Shown: positions 53,301-63,496 of the stretch, in pieces
Layout: the number at the start of each line of letters is the position of its first letter
Numbering within the stretch: the first letter of the stretch is position 1
Source: Acorus gramineus
Taxonomy: Eukaryota > Streptophyta > Magnoliopsida > Acorales > Acoraceae
Direction of reading: 5' to 3'
DNA length: 64,000 nt
Assembly (NCBI GenBank): GCA_030737835.1
Contig: CM060855.1
Span: forward strand, 17,806,378-17,870,377
The notes under the pieces: generated by a model
The model's database searches: none
Seen by the model: the letters and a program-made list of their open reading frames with translations, nothing else
Told to the model about the DNA's origin: nothing
Made by a program: the position numbers and the translations under genes

Positions 53301-53857
53301 AATGAAGTATATGCTGATATAACAGTGTATTTTATTCTCTTTGAAAAAATGATTTTTTTTTTACTCTGTGTAATCTCATACACTGTGATAACACAATATA
53401 CATTATGCTATGGAGCTGCAAAACGGACCGTGTATCAGCACAATCAACACAAAACAAAAGGAAACACAAAGCCTCCCCGCATTTCCTTTACCTGGATTTC
53501 GTCGAGCGACTTGGTCTGGACGACGGAGAGGTCCTCCCCATCATCCTCTCCGACGAGGCGGCAGAGCGGCTGCTCCCTCCGCTCGTCGTACTTGAGGTGG
53601 AGCGTGATGGGCCTCCGCGTCTTGGTCCCGCCGCCGACGTGGTTGAACTGGAACCCCATCAGCGCCTCCACGAGCGCGCTCTTGCCGTCGGTCTGGTGCC
53701 CCACGACAACCACCGCCGGCGAATCGAACGGCGCCTCCAGCTCCTGCGCGAGCCCGTGGAGCTCGTTGTACGCCTCGTACAGCCTGTACGACGACGACTC
53801 CCCTCCGTCGACGCCGTCTTTTGGCTCTCGCTGCGGTTGCATTGGAGAGGACTCCAT
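37734..53857 (-). CDS. ARC5: ARC5/DRP5B, dynamin-related GTPase of chloroplast (and peroxisome) division
   Basis: Seventeen coding exons: 53857-53492, 51737-51573, 49890-49768, 49601-49380, 46056-45923, 45843-45751, 45490-45427, 45284-45236, 45131-45049, 44251-44094, 43995-43935, 43058-42996, 42905-42805, 39772-39715, 39595-39251, 38468-38304, 37835-37734. All phases fit and give about 783 aa; Arabidopsis ARC5 has 777. GTPase motifs: G1 GHQTDGKS (53-60), G2 Thr in KTRRPIT, G3 DTPG (160-163), G4 TKLD (231-234). The middle/stalk follows (SLRELEDVALLEDKLGR, NAGMRLYGGAQYHRAM), then the GED-like end (LPALLREDLESAFEDDLD). ARC5 polymerises on the outer envelope at the cytosolic face of the division site, recruited by PDV1/PDV2. 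Exon 1 is extremely GC-rich, later exons AT-rich. A foldback MITE begins 78 bp upstream of the ATG. Confidence 0.96.
40185..40760 (-). mobile_element. Decayed Ty1/copia RT-RNase H remnant in ARC5 intron 13
   Basis: Minus strand about 40197-40310 reads SEHIEIDYHFIQHHVL, matching the end of copia RNase H (TKHIEIDxHFIRE). Further upstream ISCSAEVSHRG resembles ISxSSAEAEYRA and DLQHMTSYWMFL the preceding TSGYxxFL. Many stops and frameshifts; no LTR identified. Confidence 0.5.
41098..42400. repeat. Direct repeat pair (about 220 bp) enclosing a foldback element
   Basis: 41098-41320 and 42187-42400 share CCTTGTAATCACCAT, TTGGGGTGCATT, GGGAGATCATGTG, AATCACAATTCAT and a final CATCTTGTCATTTCA/CATCTTATCATTTCA. 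They flank a foldback element (41388-42133). Either a tandem duplication was split by that insertion or these are diverged LTR-like ends; no TG...CA termini were found. Confidence 0.6.
41388..42133. mobile_element. Foldback MITE (family F), left terminus overrun by a TA microsatellite
   Basis: Right arm from the other strand: GGGAAAAATTGATATAACTC then AAAGTTAGCTAAATCGG; left arm AACTCACTGGAAAGTTAGCT AAATCAG. The left terminus is replaced by about 25 TA units (41337-41388). Inner repeats centre on TAGTTAACT / GGTTAGT words. Confidence 0.65.
47410..47791 (-). mobile_element. 5-prime-truncated LINE, 382 bp, with 14-bp target duplication
   Basis: Minus strand encodes the last part of a LINE ORF2 (IWWTRNLAVFKGSTPY, then EGAARLIVEWGRHCAG), followed by a 3-prime UTR ending in (AAAT)n. 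Flanked by GATGACTATTTATT (47396-47409) and GATGGCTATTTATT (47792-47805). It lies in ARC5 intron 4 in the gene's own orientation. Confidence 0.8.
47905..48285. repeat. Inverted repeat (arms about 125-145 bp, spacer about 110 bp)
   Basis: The reverse complement of 47905-48030 matches 48140-48285 with about three quarters identity; the arms share TCATGACACATTATCTA, GTTGTCGAGGTTCA-like and TGGAACAA words. It may be a foldback transposon or a hairpin-forming transcript inside ARC5 intron 4. A short plus-strand frame just downstream (48361-48438) starts MDPEELEEALNQQ and repeats ELEE(A/M)LNQQ; its origin is unknown. Confidence 0.6.
50685..51240. mobile_element. TIR element with GTTTGGGGTG termini, in ARC5 intron 2
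   Basis: CCCCCCGTTTGGGGTGGAGC at the left and CACACCCCAAACGGGGGG at the right form an inverted repeat. The left C-run has grown to 14 C. Interior words resemble neither family B nor C closely. No target duplication recognised. Confidence 0.6.
51932..52215. repeat. Tandem duplication, period 142, in ARC5 intron 1
   Basis: Two copies, 51932-52073 and 52074-52215, share TTATCATCATTCAAT, ACCTCCTAAAACATT, TTTTATTCACA, CATTTATTTTT/CATTAATTTTT and TTTTCCACATTCA. Non-coding. Confidence 0.75.
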
Positions 53858-53934
53858 CTCTGACGGGAGAGGGAGAGAAGGATTGATTGTGTTTGGTTGG
53901 GACTTTGGGGGGTTTTGGGTGGGTTTTGTTTGTA

Positions 53935-54507
53935 GGAAAAGTTCAAATAACCCCCTGTGAACTATCCGAAATCCATACAACCTCCTGATTTTTCTTCAAA
54001 TTCCATATAACCCCGCTAAGGTGCGTTTAGTTGCGCGATTGTGCAGCGTTTGCGATTGCAAAAAGCTGCGTTTACAATCGTTATAACCCCCCTAAAACAC
54101 TCACGTAAATTCAAATAGCCCCCGAATTAAACTTCCGTTAACACATGAGGAATATTTTGTGAAAATTTCATTTAATTAACTTTGTATGAAAACACAGTAT
54201 ATCAAAAAAATCATACAATGTTGTTAAAAATGTGAAAAATCATATGTAAATGATGAGTTTATCCATTTGAATAGATTATAACACCTTATTTGAAATGGTA
54301 AAATTATCATTTAAAGATAATTTTTTACATTTTTAACACATTATATGAGTTTTTTTTTATGCTGTGTTTTCATCCAATATTAACTAAATAGAATATTTAT
54401 CATCTATCATTGAAAATTTAACTTAAGGCTATTCGGATTTACATAGGTGTTTTCAAGGGGTTATAAGGATTTTGGAAAGTTTACAAGGGGTTATATGGAT
54501 TATTCCC
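53935..54507. mobile_element. Foldback MITE family A, Mutator-like, 78 bp upstream of the ARC5 start codon
   Basis: Left end GGAAAAGTTCAAATAACCCC, right end GGGGTTATATGGATTATTCC C. Flanking TTTGTTTGTA (53925-53934) and TTTGTTTTTA (54508-54517) make a 10-bp target duplication with one mismatch. The arms carry AACACAGTATAT / ATGCTGTGTTTTC, and the centre is palindromic. A short foreign insert (about 54016-54085) resembles the mini TIR element at 21239. Confidence 0.75.
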
Positions 54508-54517
54508 TTTGTTTTTA

Positions 54518-54660
54518 TTAGGAAGTCACGCATTTTGAAAGCTGATGGTGAGTCACTGTGCGTTGGGTCCACTTTTTTTTAAAGAACGGTATTGTTTTAA
54601 AACGGGAAAACAATGACATATATCTATTACTTTTTGTTTTTTTTAAAGAACGGTGGGGGT
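54518..54660. repeat. Dispersed direct repeat, copy 1 (partner 57640-57800)
   Basis: AAGTCACGCA, GCTGATGGTG/TCTGATGGTG, TTGGGTCCACTTT, GGGAAAACAATGA and TAAAGAACGGT occur in the same order here and at 57640-57800, about 3.1 kb apart. Confidence 0.65.
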
Positions 54661-54677
54661 TCGACTTAGGTTTATAC

Positions 54678-55475
54678 ACACCTGTCAACGAGTCGGGGTC
54701 GGATCGGGTCGGGGTGGATCCAGACTCGACCCGTGACAGGATCCGACGGATCCGGAGAAATGTGGATCAAGACCCGGACCCGGGTCTGACCCGACCCGGT
54801 GGTTGGGTAAAAAAAAAAAAAAGAGAGAAGAGCTCATGTATTTGTTTGCCTTATCATTCTATTTGAAATTTTTTGTAATAAAACATTATTGTTAATGAGA
54901 CTATGTTTGAATATAATTTTATACAATTCAAAAGAAGTACATGAATTATTAAACAACATCCAAAACAATAATCACTAACATAAAAAACATATTAACCTAA
55001 ATAATAAACATAACTAACCTAAACAACATTCAAAACAATATTAACCTAAACAACATTCAAAACAATAAACACTAACATATTAACCTAAATAATAAACATA
55101 AATCATGCAACAAACTAATTAATCATACAAATTCAAAAGCTAATAAGTTAATTGTCCAAAACAAACCGATTTATAGGCTTGTTATGATTATGATTTATGA
55201 ACTTGTAGATACAAAAATAAGTTAAGTAAGAAATAAAATTATGTATCAACTAATACTAATTGTCTTATAATATATGAGCATATTTTAATAAAACAATCGG
55301 GTCTCGGGTCCAACGGGTCGGGGTGGGGTGGACCCGGACCCGACCCGTTTGTTTGTTCGGGTCCGCCGGGTCGGGTCCAACTCGGGTCGGGCTCAAATCG
55401 GGTCGGGTATATTACATGTGTAATCGGGTCCGGGTCGGGTCGGGTCCGGGTCTGGACCCGACCCGTTGACAGGCC
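54678..55475. mobile_element. TIR element with GGGTCGG subterminal arrays and 11-bp direct repeats
   Basis: Left end ACACCTGTCAACGAGTCGGG, right end from the other strand GGCCTGTCAACGGGTCGGG. Both ends continue into arrays of GGGTCGG/CCCGACC, while the middle is very AT-rich (AACAT/AATAAAC repeats). Perfect 11-bp flanks TAGGTTTATAC (54667-54677 and 55476-55486). The length of the flanks suits a MULE; the terminal sequence style is also seen in hAT MITEs (8-bp target). Confidence 0.75.
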
Positions 55476-56387
55476 TAGGTTTATACCGGATCCAGTCAGA
55501 AGTGATTTTGATCAATTCTATCAGTATTAAAATGCACAGTTCAATAATTGAATTATAAATCCCATAAATTAAACTGTATAATCAATTATTGGACACGTAT
55601 TCACTCTCCTAAGAATTCATATTTTATCTAATGATTGACTGGATCTAATAAATCTAGGAGTTATTTGAATTTACATTTTAAAGAGTTGAAAGTACTTACT
55701 TTTTAACAAATGTAACTGACAATGGATGAACATATCTGAATTTTGATGAATATATACTTTTTGACAAATGTAACTAATAATAAAATGATGTATCTATATG
55801 CTGAGTCACTGTAACTAAATTTCATTATGTATATATCATAGATTTAATATGTTTCTGATTGTGGAAACAATCAAATAACTAAGTTTCCATATACCAAAAC
55901 AATGTATTTGATTTTTTTTTTGTTTATAAATAGATTGCAATTTATCTGAACAATGCAATTTAATACATGACAAATTAAATTTTTTTTATTGCATAATCAT
56001 TCAATTTATATTTGTTGCGGGACCCAAAAAAATTAATGATTACACCAGTGAATTAACATAAAAATAATATAATCCAAACCTGAATCAACAAACATTAATA
56101 AAACAATAATCAAAACGCTCAAACACAAAGCAATGGTTGAAAATCCTTCAAAAAAAAAAAAATTGATATACTGATCACTAAATATGGAAGAACAATGGCT
56201 ATAAACTATTTAATTGGAAGGAATCCAAAAAAAAAAAAACTCTAATACACATTGAGAGACTAAACAATTTGCTTGATCACACATCACAGACTCATCCTCA
56301 GATTACTTGAATCCAATCACCAATCAACAAAATATGAAAGGAGAAACTGAAGATGCTAGCAACAGATTACTCATTAAAATTAAAAAT

Positions 56388-57027
56388 GGTTAAAGACGTT
56401 TGAGTCCCTATAAACATCTATAAATCCATATAAGTCCTTGTAAACTTGAGACAAGACAATTACATCCCTAGAAACACAGAAAATATCTAATACATCCCTA
56501 CTATTAAATCATTTTTTAACATATCATGATTAAAATTCACCATAGGCGTGATTTTACTATTATATCATCTACAATACACAACATGATGATTAATATGAGT
56601 TTTTTAACTTGTGTAAACACCTCATTAAAATATAAAATAAAAAATCTAAGTAATATTTATAGTATAATAAATATAATACATAAACAAAATCATCTTCATA
56701 ATTATAATTGTTTGAAATAGAAGCAAAAAATAATAATAATGGAGTAGTGCGCAACAATGAAGTCAAAATCTGTAAAAGAAAAAAAAAGTGAAAATGAGTT
56801 TGATCAAAGATAAGATGGTCATTTAAAAGAATATATATGTTTTTTTTTCTATTTTTTCAGTTCTTTATATTATATGAGTATTTAATTTCATACAGATGGA
56901 ATATTATGAGAATATATCATTAAATTGAATAAAAAATTAACATATGGATTAAATTGACTTACTATAACAGTTTAAAGAGCTTGTATGTCTGACTCTAAGT
57001 TTGCAAGGACTCAAATGTCTTTAACCA
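56388..57027. mobile_element. TIR element (about 640 bp)
   Basis: TGGTTAAAGACGTTTGAGTC at the left and, from the other strand, TGGTTAAAGACATTTGAGTC at the right; the inverted similarity continues about 30 bp. The interior is AT-rich with no transposase. Flanks AATTAAAAA / AATAAAAGA are only a weak candidate target duplication. Confidence 0.7.
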
Positions 57028-57275
57028 AATAAAAGAACGAAATCATAAAATCATTATCACATTGTGTAGAGATTAAAACGTTGATGCCACACAGTTACAC
57101 ATATGAAAAAAAACAAAATCTAATTGAGGACTCCTCAATATGTGGGGATCAACAACCAAAAAAAGCAAAAACCACTTAGGGGTATAACAGGTAATGAATG
57201 TATGTCAGCTCAGGGCTTGTAATGAGGCTTAAAATTTAAGATTTAAAAATTATTATTGTTTTATATTATAAGAAG

Positions 57276-57634
57276 GATAATGTTACATCCAGGTTCATTT
57301 TCAATCTCAATTTCAGTCTACATGTGTTTTAAATTTTTTAAAAATAGTATATCTAATCTAATGAGGTACATGCTTTTATTAAAAATGAAACATATACTCA
57401 AATGAATTGCACGGATGTATTTATAGAAAATATAAAAAAAAAATTTCAAAGCATATGCTTTGTTAACGTGAGGAAATTGATTTGGGCGTAACAGCACCCT
57501 TATAAGAAATGTTTTTATAGATTTCGAATACTTTAGAAGGCCCAAACGTATTTTACCCTTTTTGGTAGTTAAAAAATTTAAAACACTTGTAGACTAAAAT
57601 TGAGATTGAAAATAAAGCTGGATATAACATTATC
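57276..57634. mobile_element. MITE with about 70-bp terminal inverted repeats
   Basis: GATAATGTTACATCCAGGTT on the left; from the other strand GATAATGTTATATCCAGCTT on the right; both arms go on through TTTTCAATCTCAATTT, AGTCTACA and GTGTTTTAAATTTTTTA. No target duplication seen. Confidence 0.75.
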
Positions 57635-57639
57635 TTGTT

Positions 57640-57800
57640 AGCAAGTCACGCAATTTGATATTCTGATGGTGCGCTCTGCACATTGGGTCCACTTTGATGA
57701 TGGTTATTTTTTTGTTGGTATTGCCTTAAAATGGGAAAACAATGATTGTTTTTATATATCTATTATTTTTGTTTTATTTGTTTTTCTAAAGAACGGTAGG
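57640..57800. repeat. Dispersed direct repeat, copy 2 (partner 54518-54660)
   Basis: See the partner entry. This copy is slightly longer because of short T-rich insertions. Confidence 0.65.
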
Positions 57801-58197
57801 CGTTAGTTGTTATTTAAGGGAAAGAGAATGTCTAATCAGGAAAAACAAACCACCCCGAAACAACAGACACCATAAGAAGGTAGTAGAAGATATATCTATT
57901 ACTGATCCTTATGATAGAAAGTAAGAATAGGACACCATGACATGTTCTATTTCATTTAGCAGACAAAGCAAAATGCATTCTTGAACCCCAAACACATACC
58001 ATTAGTTCTGTTTGAGCAGATTTAATGGGCCTGCTTTACATTTCAAGTTCTAAAATACATCAGTAGTTCAGAAGCTTCACTGAATTCACCCAACAAAAAT
58101 ACCTGCCCATGAAGAAGGGCAAAAAATAGTAACAATAGTAATGTAACCAGATGATACAACAGACAAATCACAAAAAAATTCCAGCAGTGCACATCAG

Positions 58198-61100
58198 CTA
58201 ACTCTTTGCCTGCTTCTTCCTCCCAGCAGTGACCACCACCTCTTCCGATTTCAATTTTTTCACCTGTCGCAACACCGAAGACTCGTATCTCTTCATCCCT
58301 TCTCTGATTCTCTTCACATTACACTTAAAGCAGTACCAACTCCCCTCAGGTATAGAAGCAAGCGGCGGTTTCATGCAGTAAATATGATATGCATCATCAC
58401 AACCATCACATAACACAATCTTATCATCATCCTTATCGAGAAGGCAAGCCCGACAGAGACACGACGGGCAGTACCAGCATCGCAGCGCAGACTGCTTCAT
58501 AGTCTGAGCGATAGTCAAACATTTCACATGGTAATACTTACACGGGCATTGTTCGTGTCCACACATCATAAACTCCTTCGCCTCATCGTACTCTCCACAA
58601 TGACTGCACTGTCGCAATGAAGGCATAGAAGGTTCTGACACATCCAACTCTCCTTCTTTCATTCTCTTCATGTTACAGTCGAAGCAGTACCAATTCCCTT
58701 TTGGTATTGAAACACGAGGCGGAGTCATGCAGTATATGTGATAGCCCTCATCACAGCCATCACATAGAACGATTTTACTGTCATCCTTGTCAAGAAGGCA
58801 TGACCTACAAAGACAGGAAGGGCAGTACCAACAGTGTTTCCCAGGCCGAACCACAGCCTGAGGACTCTTTAAGCATCGGATGTGGTAGTATTTGTACTGG
58901 CACTGTGGATGTCCACATTTAATGAACCTCTTGTCGGATTCTTCAGGTTCTTTGCAATACTTGCAGAGGTGCGAATCTGGTTCCAAGCTTGAAACCGAGT
59001 CCTCTCTCATGTCACCATTGGTAGCTGCCTCCTGGACATTGGCAGGTAGCTTTTTCATCTTGGAGTATTTGAGTCTGTTGCAGACCACACAGTTCAAGTG
59101 GGGATTCTCTGATTCATTTTCACTCAAAAATGCTTTTTTGTGAGCATAGCAGTCTGTGCAGAACCAACTCTTGGTGGGGGCCGCATCGAGAGGAGGGTCG
59201 ACGCAGGATAAGTGAAATGTCGACTCACATCCATCGCAGATGAGGCTGTTCTGTTCTAATGGATCCATGCAACGTTTGCATGTGCGGACTTTAAATGGCT
59301 TGGTCGACTGATCTGTTCCAGCAGAAGGAAGTCCTTCCTGGACACATGAATCTGAAGAATTCTTTGGTTTTGAACCATCGGCATATATACCCTGTTGAAA
59401 TATGTGCAAATTAATAAAAATTCCAATGCCTCCAAAACATCACTTTCCAAGGAAAACCACCATTGTTTCATGTCATATTGATCATTAAATTTATTTCCAA
59501 ATCATGGTTTACTTATTGTACGAGGGAAAAATAACTACATTGCTTACCTCGCAAAGATTTCGTTCACTGGTACCATTCACTAAATCTCCCATCTGTACAG
59601 ATACCCAGGTTATCCAGGCAATCACAAAGCAGGCATAAAGCTAAAATGTAAGTAACAATCATTCCCCTACTTATTTTACCTGTTTACAGAGGGATGCATG
59701 AGATATGTCAGAAAGATTATTTGCAAGGAGCCCAATATCCTGAAACCTTTTCCATACCTGGGGAATATCACAAGTATCAAACATTTAATTAAAACTAAAG
59801 AGGACACAGAAGTGATCATCAAGTGACATTCAATTGAAAGCAAGACACTTTCAAATGACTAATCAGTAAGTCATTCTTTAGCTTCTAGAATTAGAAATTT
59901 GCCTCCTTGGGTCTTTAGTTTTTAATTACTTATAAGTGTGATAAGTTGGATGGAATTTTGCACATCTGACATTATTGCTAAGTTGAGGTGAAAACCACTT
60001 GGGCAAGAGGTAAATTTCAAAATTGTATACTCCGACAAAGCCCAAAAAATCAAAGGCATTGCCTTTAATTGTTCATTTCAAATGACTGATATCAGCTGTT
60101 GAAAACTTATGCTTCATTATGCTCTATCTATAGGGTTTAAAAACCCAGAAATTAGAAGATATTATATTATATATACTATAGCAATACAAATTGAATTTCG
60201 TGACCACCCACAGAATTCAATCAATGACACCAGCAAACTCATATATAAAATAATGATTTCAGTAGCCATGTATTACACACAAAAAATCAGTAACAGATAT
60301 AAAACCAAAAAAGAAGATAAAAATGCAGGGACATTGAGTTCTATTGGTAGATATGACTGCTCTCTATCTTCCAAAACATACACAGAATTATATATACTTG
60401 AAAAAAAAAAAAAACATATACAACTTCATTGCCACCCAGCCCACCATGCATACATTTTTCTACTTGCCACACGCAACTTTTATAAGGAATTTTCATTATC
60501 AGGGATGGGTGTGTGTTACATATATTACATTAATCCTTACATATTGCATGTGTGCTTGTAATGGCATCTAGCAAGGCAACGAGGGAAACTGGAAAAGAGC
60601 AGACCCACCACCAAGACAGGACAAGAGCAGAGCCAATGCTGCTAACAGACTTCAACAAATCAATTGCAAGAGCAAACTACAACATAAAAGACTGAAGACT
60701 TGTCTAAAGAACACTCAAGGAAACTACTCTTCTGAGGATGCAGGCATTCCAACCAATCATGTATTTAAAGGGTAAAACACAACATAAAGGGGTTAAAATA
60801 TATGCCATATGAAGTCCCGGTTCACTAGAGTAAACAATTGTTGGAGTGAGTTTCATCCAATGGTAAGTCAGGGTGGGCATACAAAGGTCAGAAATTTCAA
60901 ACCATACAAAATCTGCAAGAGAGGAACAAAGAAAAAATGGTGTGCCTAGACATAACTCAAGCTCACTAGACTGTAATGTGGGTGAATAAGTATAAAAACC
61001 AAACATTGTGAAGAGATTTCAAGTGATCAAGGATTGAAGATTGTGAGCATCTATCTGGCTGGACAAAACTTTATCTCACTAATGAGTAAAGCAACTTTGA

Positions 61101-63114
61101 AAACATTTTGAAAGTTTCAGTGATCTTCACAAAGAAAAATATAAAATGGGAAGAAAAAACCAAACACAAAAAGGACCTTAGACTATTCATGTTGAGCTTT
61201 CATGACACAGAATACATCATCCTGGTTTCTAAATATTTAATCCCCACCCCAACAAAGAAAAAAAAAAGATCAAGAACAAATATGACTTCCCTTCGTTATC
61301 CATGCATCCACTCTCACACAAAACCCATCTCAATTAACCTCTGTTCTCGAAGTTATCAATTTCACCACATTCAAAAACCAAATATTACCTAATGACTTGA
61401 TCATGGAGCTTGGAATTATGACAAGTTTCAACATATGACCGAAAGCACCACATTCACGTATTTCTATTCGTTGAGATTGCCAAGAATGATAACAAAAGCA
61501 CAACCTACACACTCAGAGAAAGAACCTACACAGCACATCGAGAATTGGAGTGCCCAAACAAGATGATGGAGTCTGATTGATGTCCTAAAGAACCAAAATA
61601 TCAACAAGGTGAAGTATTGTATATGAAAAATTTCTTATGTCCTAACACAGCAGCACCTGTCCGCCTCTGGAATCAAAGTATCTGAGAATCTGACATTGAT
61701 GAATCAGATATAAAAACAATAGCAATGAAAAATATATAGCATGCAATGGTGTTTCTATTGACTTCTTAGGTTTTTTTTCATTGAAATAATTACTCTCTAC
61801 AGATATATACATACAAATACATACAAACAGGAGTGTGTGTGTGTGTACACGTCCATAAAAGAAACTGTTTTAAATACATCTAAACCTATACCTTTTCAAA
61901 ATAAATAAATAAATAAGTTTGAAACTACATAGTTCCAGTGAATTATAGACACATGTACATACATGGACCAATTGGCATGGCAGCTCTAAAATTATATGCA
62001 CATCATTTTCACCCACAAAACATTATCTGCAAACCAATGTGTTCACATATGAATTATTCTAAGAATCAAAACATTCAAATAAGTGTACAATAGGTTTATC
62101 GAATATATCAAATTCTAATTGCTTAAAGGAATGACATTATAATATCCACATGGACCACATGTCTGTGGTCATTAAGGAATGTTCAAATGCATATAGATAT
62201 TCTCATAAATCGCACAGGTAGAAGTGCCGTAATGGAGCTTAGTTCATCTAGTCATCAGTCACTGATTAAATAGGACAGATTACTAAGGAGCTTTGCAAAG
62301 CCATATCTGAAATAATTCAAATTAGATTTCTAATCATATATAATGTTCTCATAGCATCCAACATCAGGTTCTGCAGCTCAAGGAAATGCAAAAACCAAGG
62401 GAAGAATAAAGCATGATACCTAAAATACAATTAATTGTTAAATAATAAAATACCTGTTGAACATCCACTGCAAGAATCTCAGGTGAGCTCTCGTAAGTCC
62501 CATCTTTTATCTTTGAATTGATAATGCCAAGATCAATGATGCTGTTATGTTTGATGCCACACAGTAAGTCACAAAGCGTGGCGAATTTCTCTGACATGAT
62601 GACATCTAAGAAAGCACTCTGGAATTTCTTAGTGGAGTCATTCATGATTGTATGTTCATGTGGGCCTTCCTCAGAAGGATCAGGATGATTGGCAGAAACC
62701 AACTTGGGTTCAGCAACATAGAAGCAATTGCCTGATGTTTTAGATTCATTTTGTGAATACCTTTGGCCCTCAACGCCATCTTCATGACGGTGTATACATA
62801 CCTGGAAAAAAGTAACAAGAATGCCCTACGAAATGAAATTATTAAAACACCACGGGAGGACAGAAATGAGCTTATAATACCTTTTTCTGCATGGTATTCA
62901 GGGAGATAGAATTCTTCTTAATCTTACTGGTAGATCCTGATGGACCACATGCTAGTGTCTCCATGATGTATTCCCGAATGCCACCTTTCCCTATATCCAG
63001 TAATTTTAATATATGCTCCAGTACATTTTCCCCATGGTGATGGTTTTCTCCAACAGTACCATTCTCATAACTGGTATTACATACAAGGGGTTCATTTTGC
63101 TCGTTTAAAGTTGC
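58198..63114 (-). CDS. EHD3: PHD-finger protein, EHD3 type; 5-prime part outside or unrecognised
   Basis: Exons found: 63114-62881, 62801-62454, 59757-59680, 59592-59548, 59391-58198, all phase 0, giving 632 residues. The first exon listed opens with an acceptor (TTGCAG), so the start codon lies further upstream. The last exon encodes a classic PHD finger ([18 protein letters not shown]...), then two copies of a module of about 97 residues: an extended-PHD-like half (CxxC...[17 protein letters not shown]...CWYCPSC) followed by a PHD half ([31 protein letters not shown]). A basic C-terminus (GRKKQAKS) ends the protein. PHD fingers read histone H3 tails; rice EHD3 promotes flowering by repressing Ghd7. 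The role here is by similarity, and the closest Arabidopsis relative would be At1g77250. The large intron 59758-62453 holds no coding sequence I recognise. Confidence 0.8.
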
Positions 63115-63296
63115 CTGCAACCAAAAAAACACCAAACACATTCAGAATATACAAATTTATTTAATTAATTTTATTGTATGATTTTTTTTGAACAAAAGGT
63201 TGATGCAATCTATTAAATAAGTTGCCCCTTGTACAAAGGGAGACGAGAGATCTCTTTTTAAAAAAAAAATTCATAGAAGGCAACCCTCAAGAAATT

Positions 63297-63483
63297 TTTT
63301 TTTTTTTTTTGATATCGGAGAGACCTCCCGTGGCTGACTTTACGGTCAAGCTGGGAAGGCTACCTCCGCCTATTTGCCTTGGTCCCACGGAAAATTCTTT
63401 CGAATAATCGCTAACAAACAGGTGGGTAAGTCAGCGCCAAGACTCGAACCCAAGACCTACCCTTAACACAGGTTAGCCCTGAA
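63297..63483 (-). mobile_element. tRNA-derived SINE, inverted copy, with 13-bp target duplication
   Basis: Reverse complement of the SINE at 35238-35468: B-box-like GGGTTCGAGTC, then CTGACTTACCCAC, GGAGGTAGCCTTCCCAGC TTGACC, CCACGGGAGGTC, CGATATC and an A tail (T-run on the plus strand, 63295-63310). Flanked by CCCTCAAGAAATT (63284-63296) and CCCTCAGGGAATT (63484-63496). Confidence 0.8.
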
Positions 63484-63496
63484 CCCTCAGGGAATT

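Noticed and set aside
53325-53960. Long plus-strand open frames opposite ARC5 exon 1 (up to 211 codons)
   Set aside because: They are antisense shadows of the GC-rich first exon; the minus strand carries the dynamin GTPase domain.
4101-63114. Five co-oriented genes as a functional cluster or operon-like system
   Set aside because: The products belong to unrelated processes, spacing is 2.8-6.7 kb of transposon-rich DNA, and each gene has its own conserved exon structure.
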